A stretch of DNA of 64,000 bases, from assembly GCA_026214975.1 (NCBI GenBank), contig JAOBSW010000948.1, positions 124,001 to 188,000 of the forward strand, given 5' to 3'. This document shows, piece by piece, positions 51,919-63,539 of the stretch (its first letter is position 1; every line of letters begins with the position of its first letter). The stretch is from Gentiana macrophylla. Lineage: Eukaryota > Streptophyta > Magnoliopsida > Gentianales > Gentianaceae. The position numbers were made by a program, and so were the translations under genes. Below the pieces are notes generated by a model. It was not told the origin of the DNA. It saw nothing but the letters and a program-made list of their open reading frames with translations, and made no database searches.

Positions 51919-52337
51919 CGCGTGTCTTTAATGGACGGTAGGGTATTTTTTTGTCAATTTTTTTTTTTTTATCCTTTTCAAACTAAAAAAGATTCGTCCC
52001 ATTTATTTATTTTTGTAATTGACTTTTCTTCAATCCCCTAAAAAAACACATATATTGGCCTGATGTGGCATTTTTATTTAAATAACCTATTAAAATAAAC
52101 CAAAAAGATATGCGGAAAAACGAAACTTAGTGTAGTATTTTTTTTTTTTTTTTAAGCCTAGTGTAGTACCTTAAACGGTCGAAAATATTTGAACTTTCCT
52201 ATCTCTTCTTTATTTTATGGAAAGGTTCCATAATATCGGAAAAATTATGGAAAATCAAGAACCGCATATAATACAAAATTATCAAATATCTTTACTAATA
52301 ATCTTATTTTATTTGGCTGCCAAGGCTGAAACCTCTC

Positions 52338-52347
52338 CTATATATAA
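52338..52347 (+). promoter_or_regulatory. TATA box of the RING gene
   Basis: CTATATATAA lies about 120 bp upstream of the ATG at 52469, giving a plausible leader of roughly 90 nt. 51919-52337 is AT-rich and noncoding. Confidence 0.55.
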
Positions 52348-52468
52348 TAAAAAGTGACCCACCAAAATCCTTTCATAGACGGTACTGTATTAGTTAAATA
52401 TACGTTCTATTCTTCTTCAATCTTTCTATGCTAAAACACTTTTCGTCCAATTTCTTTGTTCTCAGGCC

Positions 52469-53316
52469 ATGGCAAAATTGTGGAGTTTCCAATGTGAATT
52501 TGATGTGATTCATGTGAATGAGTGCGATGATTCTTTGTTACCTGAAAGGGCTGAATTTGGTTCCACAGAGGGGTTATTTATTCGGTACGGTGTTACAAGT
52601 TTCTTCAATAACTACAACAACGATCCATCTGGAGAAGGTTTACGCTTTCAAGGTTTATCAGTGGAATATTCATCTGTAATGCATCAAATACGCGACCTCG
52701 AGGAACTTCACGGATCACCCGATGCTTTATCAAGAAGAATTTTCAATAATATACGTATCCCGCTTGGTGTATGGATAGAAATCCGAGACGAAGTTGAAAG
52801 AAAGACTATTTCCTGGATGAATGATTATAATTATAACAACAACGCTGATCACAAAGTATTGCTCTACCACGTGAAAATCTCGACTTCGCTTCTCGATATA
52901 TAAATGATGATCAGGAGCAAGATCATGGACAGGATGATGGGATTGTGTATGTCATTGATGAAGATGACATGGAAGCTGATGATTTGGAAGATGATGATGA
53001 TGTGGAAGATGATGATGATGATGACATGGCTAGAGTTGTGACCAATTCTATGGAGGATGATAATCCTGGTACTTGTATTCCGGCAGCCCCATTTTCCATC
53101 GAATCGTTACCGAAGGCAACATATGAATCTGATAAATTCGAGATGAAAACATGTAGGGTATGCTTGAATGAATTTGAAGAGGGCCAAGAAGTGATCTTGA
53201 TGCCATGTGAGCATATTTATCATGGAGATTGCATTGTCAAATGGCTATTACCCAAGAATTTGTGCCCCTTTGTGTCGGTTTTCAATGCCTGTAGGTTACT
53301 AGATGAATGATGATTT
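52469..53316 (+). pseudogene. RING-H2 E3 ubiquitin-ligase-like gene with two frame breaks
   Basis: The first frame, 52469-52903, starts MAKLWSFQCEFDVIHVN and has no named domain. Coding sense then continues in another frame (PRENLDFASRYINDDQ on to MYVIDEDDMEADD), with a long Asp/Glu tract and a RING-H2 near the end: CRVCLNEFEEGQEVILMPC, EHIYHGDC. RING proteins of this class recruit an E2 and ubiquitinate substrates. The last zinc pair is spoilt: at 53269-53271 the text reads LCPFVSVFNAC, whereas one T fewer would give CPLCRFSMPVGY and a stop. No intron is needed. It may be a recent pseudogene or an intact gene with two consensus errors. The full C-terminal RING sequence argues it was functional until recently. 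Confidence 0.75.
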
Positions 53317-53656
53317 GGAGATCCAATTCAATTTGGAGTTGATCCTTAAACTTTTCTTGTATTCTAAATAGAACGATTTTTGTTTTGAAGGTAATATAAC
53401 GATATTTTGTAAAGTGTTATTTTCTTTTGTTAAGGTACGTGGCTGATTAGTATGTTGACATGTGGCATCATCTTGATTGTCCACCTAGATAATGTGTGTA
53501 TGGCTTGGATTAATTCACTAGATATGCTGTTAGATTTTGTTGGATGGGTGGTTAGTATATTCTCTTATTTTGCATTATATGTAGCTGTATCCATTGTGAG
53601 ACTCAGTAACAAGAATTAATGAAAAGCTTCAGATTTCTATCTTTTATGTTTTCTTA

Positions 53657-54650
53657 ACTTGGACTGGTGTCTCACTCTACTATTCAAAGCACCAGTCCAA
53701 GTCTTACTACTGCTGGTAACTCAAATTCTACAATTACAGCTTCAAACTCTGTAATTGCAGCTTCTACTCAAATGTTCATGTCTAGTTATTCACCTCTACC
53801 ATCTTTTCCGACCACTTTTCCGGCTGGTTTCACTTCTGGAGTCATCATGCCTTCCCTTGGCATGTCTGGTGTAACCTTTCCATCACAAATGACGCTATCT
53901 CCTACACCGGATCTTACAGCTTCCTTGTTTAGATCTACAACTTCATATCTGGGATTCATCTCATGCCTCCTTTTACATGTAATCTAAATCAGACCTGAAC
54001 TGTCAAACTTAATCGAGACAACTGTCTACTTTGGAAATACACAATTCTACCCATTGTTAGTGGGTACAAGCTTGAAAGATTCTTACTAGGCACCAAACCG
54101 AAGCCTCATGAGATTGTGTTTGAAGGAGGTGTTCCAAGGCACAATATTTTAGCCGTTGATCAGTGGATATCTACAGATTCCTTACTCATGGGATGGCTAC
54201 TAAGTTCAATGATTGAACAAGCATTGTTGGAGGTAATGTGCTACTCTACCTCATTTGAAGTTTGGACTACTTTAAAAACCTTGTTCAATAGTCAATCTGA
54301 GGCTAGGATCCTAGAGTTTAATGCATTAACCAAACCTGAAAAGGGAACCAGATCCATGGCTGACTATATTGCCTTGATGAAGTCCTAAAACACAGATAAA
54401 CTAGCTGCTGCAGGTCACCCTGTGTCCAAAACATAACTAATTTTGGCTGTCTTAGATGGTTTAGACAAGGAATATGAAGCTGTTATAGTCAATCTTACTG
54501 TTAGGGTTGGATCCATGAATTGGCAGGAAGTACATTCTCAATTATTAACTCATGAAAAGCTCATAACAAAATTTAATCTAGGTACTGTCTGGATTCTCCT
54601 CACTCTGCTGCTAATCTTACTTAGTTAACTCCTAGAGGTGCAAACTTCAG
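53657..54650 (+). pseudogene. Copia gag fragment (plus strand)
   Basis: Ser/Thr-rich N terminus (53667-53987), then, after a frame change, LNRDNCLLWKYTILPIVSGY, KLERFLLGTKPKPHEIVFE, DQWISTDSLLMGWLLSSM, FEVWTTLKTLFNSQSEARI and ADYIALMKS, the Gag pattern of copia elements. A stop near 54390 interrupts it; LAVLDGLDKEYEAVIVNL follows. It ends in an Arg/Gly-rich RGRCGRGGRGF near 54700. No protease, integrase or RT follows on this strand. Confidence 0.85.
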
Positions 54651-54754
54651 CTCAGATGTAAGACCGCAGTACCACAAGTTTGGAAGAGGTAGATGTGGAA
54701 GAGGTGGTAGAGGTTTCTTATTATATTTTGGGGGTGTAATATTCCATCATCCTC

Positions 54755-55948
54755 GTAAAGGTAAAGTCTTCATTTACCTTTCGAACTCCTTTGCCTTTAT
54801 TTGGTTTTGGATTGATGATTTACTCATTTGTTTCACTACACTAGGTTTTGACTTTAACAATGCAGGTGAGTGTTTGAAACTATGGTCCATTCTTTCGAAT
54901 TTTGGTCTAGGCTTGGTCCTTGAATCGTAATTGTGTTGTCCATTGTTTCTATTTTCATCCCGATATTTGTAGCCAAGACCAGATCTCGATCCAAAACTTT
55001 TTGGGGTTTGTAAGTGGTGCATTAAGTGGTCTTTGTGATGTTCTTAACTAGTATGGATATTTTATCGGTGATCTTTCAACATTAATGTGTGATCATCTAA
55101 CGCTTGTTGATCGCTTGAGTGAATCTCCTTACTAGTTTGTTTAGCTTTCACTTGATCCAGCTTCTTCTTTTAGCCTTCTATTTCCTCTCTCGATTCTCAC
55201 ACACACTGCTCTGAATTTCATGAGTCATCTCTATTTTTTCAAACTTACTCATAAGATTTTGGATTAGGTTTGCAGAATATAATAGGAGAATAGAGGATTG
55301 TACAAAGGTCGTGATGTGGATGCTCTTGATGATGAATATGAACTAGAAGTTACCTCTGCTTAATTTGATTCTTTAGCCATAAGGCATACAAGTAAGCCTT
55401 TTCATTGTCTCGAGTGCCAACTTCATCATCATCGTAATCATTTTAAGATGAGTCCATTCCTTTCACTTTGCTAGTTTCACTTTAAGTGCCTTCTTACTCT
55501 TTCTCTTTCGGTTGTCTTGTACTTATTATCCTCATCTTTGTCTTTTTCTTCAGGGAAATCAGCCTTGAAATGACCTTTCTTCTTACAGTTGAAGCATCTG
55601 TATTCATCATCCCTTTTCTTCATGTCTTTGCTTGAGCTTGACTTCTTATTTGATGATGAACCTTCTTTGAATTGCTTCTTCTTGCTAAGCCTCACAAACG
55701 CTTTTAACCAAGAAAGCTATCTGCTCCTTCACTCCTGTGTCTCTTTCCCGCTTGCATCACCTGCTTTGGTTTCTGTGTGATGCTACTACTAGTGCATTGG
55801 CCTTGTGTGTCTCTCGCAGTGTATTGCCTTCACCGCTCAATTCAAATTCATGAGCCTTTAATTGAGACATCAGAGTCAAGGTTTCGGTGTTTGCAAGATT
55901 TGTTGTCCCTCTGATTACTGATGTGATGATCTTCCATCTCTCAGGATC
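54755..55948 (-). pseudogene. Copia (SIRE-like) gag fragment (minus strand)
   Basis: Reading leftward from 55948: DPERWKIITSVIRGTTNLAN, LMSQLKAHEFELSGEG, then a Lys/Ser linker and a zinc knuckle at 55560-55600, CFNCKKKGHFKADFPEE. The final Cys of the CCHC knuckle reads Phe, so it could not hold zinc normally. Then a Lys/Asn-rich segment (SKSSIQNQIKAKEF near 54780). It lies head to head with the plus-strand copia fragment and is cut at 55948 by LTR C2. Confidence 0.8.
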
Positions 55949-57041
55949 GTTAATGTATTGACACTTGAGATACGATCGTATGGATATTATTACAGCGATA
56001 GGATTGTAAGTTACACGGTAACTGCTTCATATGAAAGGTAGTAGTCATTGCTTTTGACTCTTCCGATGATTGGGGGTCACGGTGTGTTGCTAGACGCTAT
56101 CCCGTGATCGTTAGGCATGAAGGGCATTTTCGTAATTTACACTTTGTGTCTACATCCAACATATTCGGAAGCCTACCGGGTCACATACATATGAACATCG
56201 AGTCGGATTAAAATGCGGTTATAGTTGATAACAAAATAAGGAAAGTTTACCACTAGACTATAAAGGTTATAGTGGTAAATTAATATTGTGAATATTTATA
56301 TATTATGAATAAATAAAATACAAGATATTAATTATATACAAATTATATTAATTAAAGAATATTCCGGATGCCAATTATTTGATATATGGGGCGCCACATC
56401 CTAGGGTATAAGATACACTTGGATTGTGCACTTTAATTAATAAGATTACCATAATATTAATATTGATATTAATTGATTTGGAAAATTGTTTTATGGTAAT
56501 AAGATAAATATAATCAATATATGATATTGACAATATTTAGATTTTATTTAATATAAGATATTATAATAAAAGAGATAAATCAATCTAATTGATTTTCCTT
56601 ATTTTATTGGAAAAAAGTTTTCTTCTCCTCCACTCTAGTTAGGAGCGCCACCTCCACTATAAATAAGAGGTGGGTGTCAAGCTCTTTGTACATCACAACA
56701 AGAGCTTATAGTTCTTGTGTAAAATAGAGAGCATCCTATAGAGAGTTTGAGAGAGAGAGGAAAAAGGCCGGTCTAGCAACCGGAGTTTTCCAATAGCAAT
56801 CCAAGGAGGATTCCGGCGAGGAGTTCGTGTGGATCAACGATAGAGGCCAGACACGTGGACGGCTTGCGCACTGTACTACTCTCCGTTGACGGTTAAAGCG
56901 ACGATCTTATAGATCATTCAAGGTATAACCGTCAAACTACTTAACGTGTTTATTGCATTAATTAAACGAAGAACAATCTAAAAAAGGAAATCAAAATTTT
57001 AAATTCCGCTGCGTTAAACTAGTGATTTCCTAACAGTTTGA
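55949..57041 (+). repeat. LTR C2, truncated, inverted relative to C1
   Basis: The reverse complement matches C1 (33014 to about 34190), for example CCGTGATCGTTAGGCATGAA, GATTGGGGTCACGGTGTGTT-like text and CACCTCTTATTTATAG. It ends TTTCCTAACA at 57041. The part corresponding to the first 0.75 kb of C1 is absent. The junction at 55949 lies inside copia gag. No clear target duplication. Confidence 0.75.
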
Positions 57042-57065
57042 ACATTCAAACAAGGAATTCCAACA

Positions 57066-57315
57066 TAAGTCATCCTAGAGGTTTTAATAAAAATTAAAAA
57101 GTTGTTGAATGTCATAACCGAAAGTTAATGTCTAAAATGCCCATTGATTATCATTAATACAATAGTTTAAGTAATTAGAAATGGTTGGATTGATAATAAA
57201 TGAAGGGTAAGATAGAGAAAAGAGTAATAAATGTTGCATTGACAATGTAGAATGACTTATATCAATGACAAATCTAAAAGTGTAGAATAACTTGTATTTT
57301 TGGGACGGAGGTGGT
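57066..57315. mobile_element. Degraded Stowaway-like MITE
   Basis: The right end ATTTTTGGGACGGAGGTGG resembles the terminal repeat GGGACGGAGGGAG; the left end is degenerate (CCAACATAAGTCATCCTAGA). No intact terminal pair is present. 57316-58010 is AT-rich noncoding sequence with a short homopolymer tract. Confidence 0.35.
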
Positions 57316-58039
57316 ACGCCCTAACTACTCATTCCACTTATGCGGCTCCTTCCGAATAGTTTATGTTGTCATGTGTAAAGTTGATCAAGTTTTACACACA
57401 GTTTAATTATGCCACAGAAAACAAGAATTAAAGAGAAGAATGGTCAGTTTTGGTTCCTAGCTTCCAGCTAGCCGGCAGCATGACTTGTCGTTGATCAAGT
57501 CGGTGAAGTTACACCTGCTCCTCAAGCGCTTGGTTAAGTCGTTGTTTTATTTGATTTTATTTAATAAATTTCCATTTTCCAAAATGTAATGTCATTTACA
57601 TTTTTGATTTTGTTTAATAATATAAGTGCATTTTAAAAATCAATGAAGAATTTATTAAAATCTTTTTTTTTTTTTATCCTTTTATCTTTCATTTATTAAT
57701 TGCAATCAAAAGTTATTTTAGACTTTTATATATCATTAAAATTAATGTTACATAACCAACTAATTAATTTTCTTAATTTGTGTAAAAAGTCCAAATAGAC
57801 TAATATTTTAGGACGGATGTAATATTTTGGCAACCGTTGTTTTGTAGAAACAAAAATAATTACAAAAATAAAATAGTCCCGTAAAAACACAGTTAAAAAT
57901 AGGGAATATTAGGTTTTAGTCCACTTTCCTCATGTATATAAATTTTAATCCACATTCATTTTTTAGTTGCAATAAACACAAAATAATTTGGTTTGGAATA
58001 AATTACACCTAAAATAATTTGCAAAGAAGACCATTTCTC

Positions 58040-59700
58040 ATTCACGACAACCTCCAACAGATCCCAGATCCTCAAAGAAAATCGACTCTCTTCTTCAATC
58101 GAACACCTCTACTCCTCCTCCAATTCCTCCCGCGCCACCGCTTATTGTGAAGACCAATGACAGAAGAAACACCAACAACAATTTTAGCTCCCTCGTCAAG
58201 AGATTGATTGAAACGAAATCCAATACTTCCAAGACCAGCAAGAAGGGATCTGGTGCTGAACAAGTGAAATTGATCCCTTCACCGGAGCTACGTTCCTTCG
58301 CTAGAGCTCATCAATCGAAGGTAGCACCAGCAGCAGTTATTCAAATGGCAATTTTATTTAGACTCAGAAAAATTATGCAATATCATACACCTAATGAAGT
58401 TAGGTCCGTTAATTATAGAATTTCAAGGTAACCATAACAGCCCCGCTCGGTTTTATGTTTTGTGACGAAAGCATCAAAACCAGTTCTATCTCCATTTTTT
58501 AACATCTTGGCTGCTCTAGAAACATAAAAGCAGGAGCTAGCTTGACATTTCTAAAATAATATCCCGAAAATGTTTTCTTTGTTCCCCACTTGGTTTATGT
58601 TGTGGGTCAACTTTGGTGATTTTTATTTTCTCTTTGGTACTTGTTAGAAGCAATTGTTGAGCTGCTTATTGGGTTGAGCATTGAAACTGCATATAGTTTT
58701 ATTGAATGAAAACCTTAAAGAGTTGTTCAATTGAATGAAATTTTGAATGACTGATTGATGCTTATTCTATTTGTTCATTTTGCAATTGTACAATATGTAA
58801 AAGAATCTGATTATTTCTACTGTTTGTTTGTCTTCTAATTAAGAGAGTTGCTTGATATGTGATCTCTACGATTTTGCTTTAGGTCGCCACTTTTCCACTT
58901 TGATAATTTGTTTTTCTAATTTTGATATTTTAACCAGACACCAATACATTATAAAAAAAATATTAGCAAAAAAAAAAAAAAAAAACACACAACACAAAGT
59001 TCTAATTATAATCAATGCTCAAATATTTCCCTTTGAAACGTGTCTTTATTATGAAACTGGTTTTATTGTCTTCCAATCCTCCCATTTCAATTTGTGTATA
59101 TTTTAACAAGTAGAGATTTGTTCACGTAGATCTAATGATGTGGGAGAAAATTAGAAAAAAGTGTTAAAATGTGAAACATAATGTTGTTTTTAGGACATGG
59201 ACATGAAGGTTGTTTGTCCAAAGCCTCAAGAATTAATAATTTCGATGAACCCATCTTCCCAGATCTTCAAGATTGTTTCATAATGGTATATTTTCTTCCT
59301 GTTATTCAAATGGAGTAGTTGTTTCAAACGGGCATGGTCGACTATCATGAAGCTTCAAATATGGCATTTTGAGAACAAATTCGAGTATGTACAGGGGCTG
59401 TTGCTAGTGGAAATGACAATTCAGAGTATGCTATGCGTACATTTTTGACTAATTCAAAGGTAAATAACACTTCTAATGTTTCTGTTTTGGACATTTCGAG
59501 TGTTATAAATTCGAAAATTCACGATTGAGTCCAGAATTCGGAAATTCACGATTGAGTCCTGGGATCGTTTTGGCAACTGGGTCGGAGGGATTCCCAAGGA
59601 AGGTTTGAAACTGCCATGGTAGATATTTAAGCTACAATTGTCAACTCTTTTGATAACCATGGAGCTAAAACTAATAGTTTCGTGAGAGAACACAAATGAT
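58040..59700 (+). pseudogene. Unrecognised, decayed multi-exon gene
   Basis: Exon-like stretch 1 (58040-58430) reads QPPTDPRSSKKIDSLLQ, a Pro run, VKTNDRRNTNNNFSSLVKRL, then SFARAHQSKVAPAAVIQMAI, and ends at a good donor (TTTCAAG then GTAACC). Stretch 2 (59193-59282) follows a TTTTTAG acceptor: KASRINNFDEPIFPDLQDCF. Stretch 3 ends at 59460 before GTAAAT: MVDYHEASNMAF, an in-frame TGA, then EQIRVCTGAVASGNDNSEYA and MRTFLTNSK. A fourth (about 59600-59697) has TAMVDI, a stop and ATIVNSFDNHGAK. The frames do not join without a 1-nt correction and no start codon is obvious. I do not recognise the protein. Confidence 0.4.
59510..59560. repeat. Two-copy 25-bp tandem repeat
   Basis: AATTCG(A/G)AAATTCACGATTGAGTCC occurs twice back to back inside the decayed gene region, likely a recent slippage duplication. 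Confidence 0.75.
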
Positions 59701-60819
59701 GGTAAGTCCTGTTGTGGTTGATAATATTGTTGATCCCACAGTTTAAGGGTTGGTTTAAGGATGCATCTATGATGTTTTAAAGAAAATTGATTGTGTTGTT
59801 CACTTGGTTCATATCATTAAGCTTTCTAATACACTAGTTTTGGGGGTGTTACTGTGTTACTGTTAATATCACTATGTGTTGTGAGATTTTCATCCATATA
59901 TACGCCAGGAATAAGGCTGAAAATTAGATTTTGGAGCAAAAAACCAAGTGTTTCAGGTTTGAAAAACTTCAAATACTTTTATTGACTTCATGTTGTTGCC
60001 TTCTTCTACTTTGTTCAAATATACAGAAATATGCAATGTTGGCGATGTTTTTTTTTTCAAAAACGAATCGGTTGTAGTGTGCTCAAACCCCCTCCCTCAC
60101 ATTGGGAAGCATACTAATGATGATATTTCAGTCATTAATGGATAAGAAATGAAATGTATATTTGTTTTCTGTGGTTATTAGTACTGAAAAGTGTTTTGAC
60201 AAGTTGAGGAGGAAAACATAATTTGCTGTGTTACTGTTAATATCGCTATGTATTCTTCGTAAAAGATGTTATTGCAAGCATATGGTGTCTTTATTTGGTT
60301 TTAATCTTCTTACATTCCACTATTTGTTGTGGTGTGGTTTTGGCCTAGGTGATTGAAGGTTGTTGATTCAAATGGTGAGGCAATGTTGGTGGTTTTGTCT
60401 TTAGAAAAATAGAGGAGCCTAAATTCTCTATTGATGAGGCCGAGCAGCCGCTATTTAATGCATTTTTCGCTTCATACGCCTTTTATGAAGTTTGATGTAG
60501 TAGTGTAGTTTGAAGGATAATGGTCTATGATGGTAAAATATATCGCTTTGGTCTTCAACAACTTGAAGAATGTTTTAGTTCCTTTGATATGCTTTTTGAT
60601 TGTATTCAATAGTATTTGGCTTTTATTCTCTTGATTCCCCGGGAGTTGCATCTCCATAATGCTTTGATAGATTGTTTCATTACAATATCCACCATTTTTT
60701 GATAGATTGTTGTATTACGCAATGTTAATGGTGATATTTTGTCTGTTAATAATAAGTGTTACTGTGTCACTGTTACTGTATTACGGTTACTCTGTTAGTG
60801 TAAACGCTGTGATAAAATT

Positions 60820-61120
60820 CGGGTTTCAAATGCTACGTCGAAAAGGTATCAAATGAGGTCTCAAAATGAAGATAAAAAAATAAGAACTTTGGTGAAACAA
60901 TTTAGATGATCTGTGTTCTAAATCAAAAGTTACGGTCGTTTATAAGAAAAACGCTCCGATTAATGCAAATATTTTCTCGGCTTTCAAAATTTACGCGGAA
61001 GGGTATCGATTTGGGCTCAAATTAAAGAGCAAAAGATATATGAATTTTGGTGAAAATTTTTCATGATCGGAGTTATAAATCAAAAGTTACATTTGTTTGA
61101 AAAAAATCAAACCTTGGAAA
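60820..61120. repeat. Old tandem duplication of about 150 bp
   Basis: 60820-60950 and 60980-61115 share the order of words TTTCAAA, GAA(A/G)GGTATC, TTTGGTGAAA, ATGATC and TAAATCAAAAGTTAC at about the same spacing. The remainder of 59700-61390 holds T-rich noncoding DNA without a recognised gene. Confidence 0.55.
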
Positions 61121-61394
61121 CGGAAGCAAGTGAAGATATGCGCACGGCGTTATTAAAAGATTTTCGTCCGCTTCAAATTTATTTGTCTCTTTTGTAATTA
61201 AAAAAAAGTGAGTCATATTTATTCGTTTTATAAATATTTCTCTGATTTTCCTCAATCCTCATACAAATAATGGTGTAAATCATACATACATACATACACC
61301 ATATGTATGTGGTTATAAATAACTTTCTCCAAAATTGACGCAAGATTTTGTAATAATAAAAAGGGGGAGTGATTTAAAAGAGAGAGTGAATTTC

Positions 61395-61457
61395 AAAAAA
61401 AAAAAAAAAAAAAAAAAGTGAATTTCAACAAAAAAAAAAAAAAAAAAAAAAAAAAAA
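61395..61457. repeat. Poly(A) tracts
   Basis: Two long A-runs separated by GTGAATTTC. They may mark an old retroposon tail; no source gene is visible beside them. Near 61548-61600 a TTTTTTTTGAACGGCAA word, common at the ends of plant non-LTR or MITE copies, follows. Confidence 0.5.
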
Positions 61458-61989
61458 CAGCTTTTTATCTACATAATTTAAAATAATTTAAAGATTATCG
61501 AGAAACTCTAATTAAAGGATCCCTGTTTATAAAGTTTTGACTTCATTCTTTTTTTTGAACGGCAATTTTTTTTATTAAATAAGAATTGACTTATCAAGCA
61601 AGACGGTAGATAAGATTAGGCAAAAGAGTTTTAGAGAAAGCTCAAAACGCACGCCAAGACACACCTTAGCCTGTGAAACACGCCGCAAGATCGAGCACTT
61701 GATTAGAAAGCAGAAAGCAGAAAGCATCAGAGCCATATGAAATATAAAGTTTTATAATTAATATGACACACAACACATCACTAAATTTTTTGTTTCACAT
61801 AATTCCTACATAAAGCTTTGAAAAGAAAAAGAAAAAGAAAAATCTAAATTGTACGGCCGATAGACGGGACGAGATCACCTGTCTATTTGATTTTTCACAC
61901 ATGAAACGACGTAGTTTTTACTTAGACACCGAAATTAGACACACATCTTAGACAGGTGATCTCATCCCTAGACGGACCTGTTGTTATTT

Positions 61990-62691
61990 CTAAAGCCATT
62001 TTTCATGCACCAATGGGAGGCACTTTAATAATGCACACAATATTGTAAATCTAAAACGCTCTCTCGACTGAATAGATTCGTAATTATACTGATCAGTAAG
62101 AGATGATCTGCACAAAGGGCATGAATCCTTCTTCTTCTTTACCCACCCGAGAATGCATAGACCATGAAAAACGTGATTGCACGGCGTGAAGATGACATCG
62201 ATACCCTCTGTGTATTTTTCTAAGCATATCGCACAGCTTTTAACCTCCTCGTTGCTTGCATCAGAAGCTTTAAACCGTTTGAATGAATTAATTGCAAATC
62301 TAACAATTTCGACCTTATCATCTAATAATAGATCAATCATATTGTCGTTGAAGATTCCATAGCGCAGCCTGTTCAATTCATCATCACTTGTCTGTAGTTC
62401 CTGACTTGCCGCAGCCTCTGGAATATTAATAGCTCTCTCACCATTATTAGTGTTTTCCACCGCCTCTGGAATAGTGCTCTCACCATTAGAGTTTTCCAAG
62501 GCCACTGGAACATCTGCGGCCTCACCATTATTAGGGTTTTCCAAGGCCTCTGGAATATTGCTCTCACCATTAGAGTTTTCCACGGCCACCGGAACATCTG
62601 CGGCCTCACCATTATTAGGGCTTTCCGAGGCCTCTGGAATATGTATAGCCCTCTCACCATTGTTAGCGTTTTCAGCGTGGTTTGATTCCAT
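61990..62691 (-). CDS. RING-H2 finger protein, probable E3 ubiquitin ligase (233 aa, intronless)
   Basis: Complete open frame from ATG at 62691 to the stop at 61990. Residues 6-96 are an imperfect repeat array in which units such as NNGEAADVPVA(V/L)ENSNGES recur twice, with flanking NGERAI(H/N)IPEA copies; it is acidic and probably disordered. A helical segment (DNMIDLLLDDKVEIV) precedes a complete RING-H2: C143-x2-C146, C161, H163, H166, C169, C181-x2-C184. The conserved Trp before the last Cys pair (GWVKKKKDSCPLC) fits E2 binding. It likely transfers ubiquitin to unknown targets; no membrane segment or signal peptide is visible. The TATA-rich stretch at 62738-62765 could be the promoter. 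It is intact, unlike the RING gene at 52.5 kb, and their RING domains are similar in layout. Confidence 0.88.
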   Translation of the reverse strand: MESNHAENANNGERAIHIPEASESPNNGEAADVPVAVENSNGESNIPEALENPNNGEAADVPVALENSNGESTIPEAVENTNNGERAINIPEAAASQELQTSDDELNRLRYGIFNDNMIDLLLDDKVEIVRFAINSFKRFKASDASNEEVKSCAICLEKYTEGIDVIFTPCNHVFHGLCILGWVKKKKDSCPLCRSSLTDQYNYESIQSRERFRFTILCALLKCLPLVHEKWL

Positions 62692-62737
62692 TGCTATAGA
62701 GAAAACCAGATCAGATAAAATCCATTAAATAGTTGTG

Positions 62738-62765
62738 TTTATATATTATATATATATCTATACTT
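62738..62765 (-). promoter_or_regulatory. TATA-rich promoter region of the intact RING gene
   Basis: On the minus strand, TATATATATAATATATAAAC lies about 50-75 bp upstream of the start codon. It is the only TATA-like sequence close to the ATG. Confidence 0.45.
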
Positions 62766-62868
62766 GTAAAACCAAAACAAAGTAGGAAAAAGAAATTGGC
62801 CGAAGTTTTGAAAGTAGGGGATTTGCTTGTAAAACCAAAACACAGTTTTACAATAAGTTAGTATTTTC

Positions 62869-62872
<4 letters not shown>

Positions 62873-62902
<30 letters not shown>

Positions 62903-63151
62903 GAAGGAAGGTGCGCTCAAAATAAAACAAAAAGAAAAATAGTAGATATCTTATTAGTACGAACGTTTAACATTTTTTTTTTAATTTCCTAAAGAAAACA
63001 TATTTTTAAAAAAGGTTTTGAGATTATGATCAGTACGAGTTTGGGCTTTTATTTGTTACATACATCGGTTACAGCATCTGTAGTATTTGTTAATATATAA
63101 AAGTTAAGTCATATCCAATAAGGATTATTATTATTATTATTATTATTAAGA
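62873..63151. repeat. (ATT)n microsatellites
   Basis: Two ATT/TTA runs, at about 62873-62903 and 63127-63150, about 230 bp apart in AT-rich noncoding DNA. Confidence 0.85.
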
Positions 63152-63539
63152 TTAAAGTTCTATCGACCATATTTTTGCTTATCGACATCACTTTTTTCTT
63201 GAAGCAATGCATCAGACACTAAAAAAGTTACTTTTGGCTTTTGTGCAACATAATGTCTGTGTCAGACGTTTTTGTCGGTATGCACGTCACTGGCATTGAC
63301 GTTGGTTTTCAATATCAACGTCAGCGGCAATGATATTATAGTTATAAGGGAATCAGTAGAACTTATTGATCTTTTAGCATATCTTCCCGATCTTTTCTTG
63401 GGTACAGATCATTCGGATGCTCCGTCTAGGACCTTTGATCCCCGTGGTGTCTTCTCCCTTGTCAGATTAAAGAATTTGATGTTGGAAACTGATGTTCCTC
63501 GCTTGATGGGTGCATTGAATATGCTATAGCTCACTTCAA

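Noticed and set aside
63272..63529. Plus-strand 85-codon frame
   Set aside because: No recognisable domain and next to retroelement sequence; not enough to call a gene.
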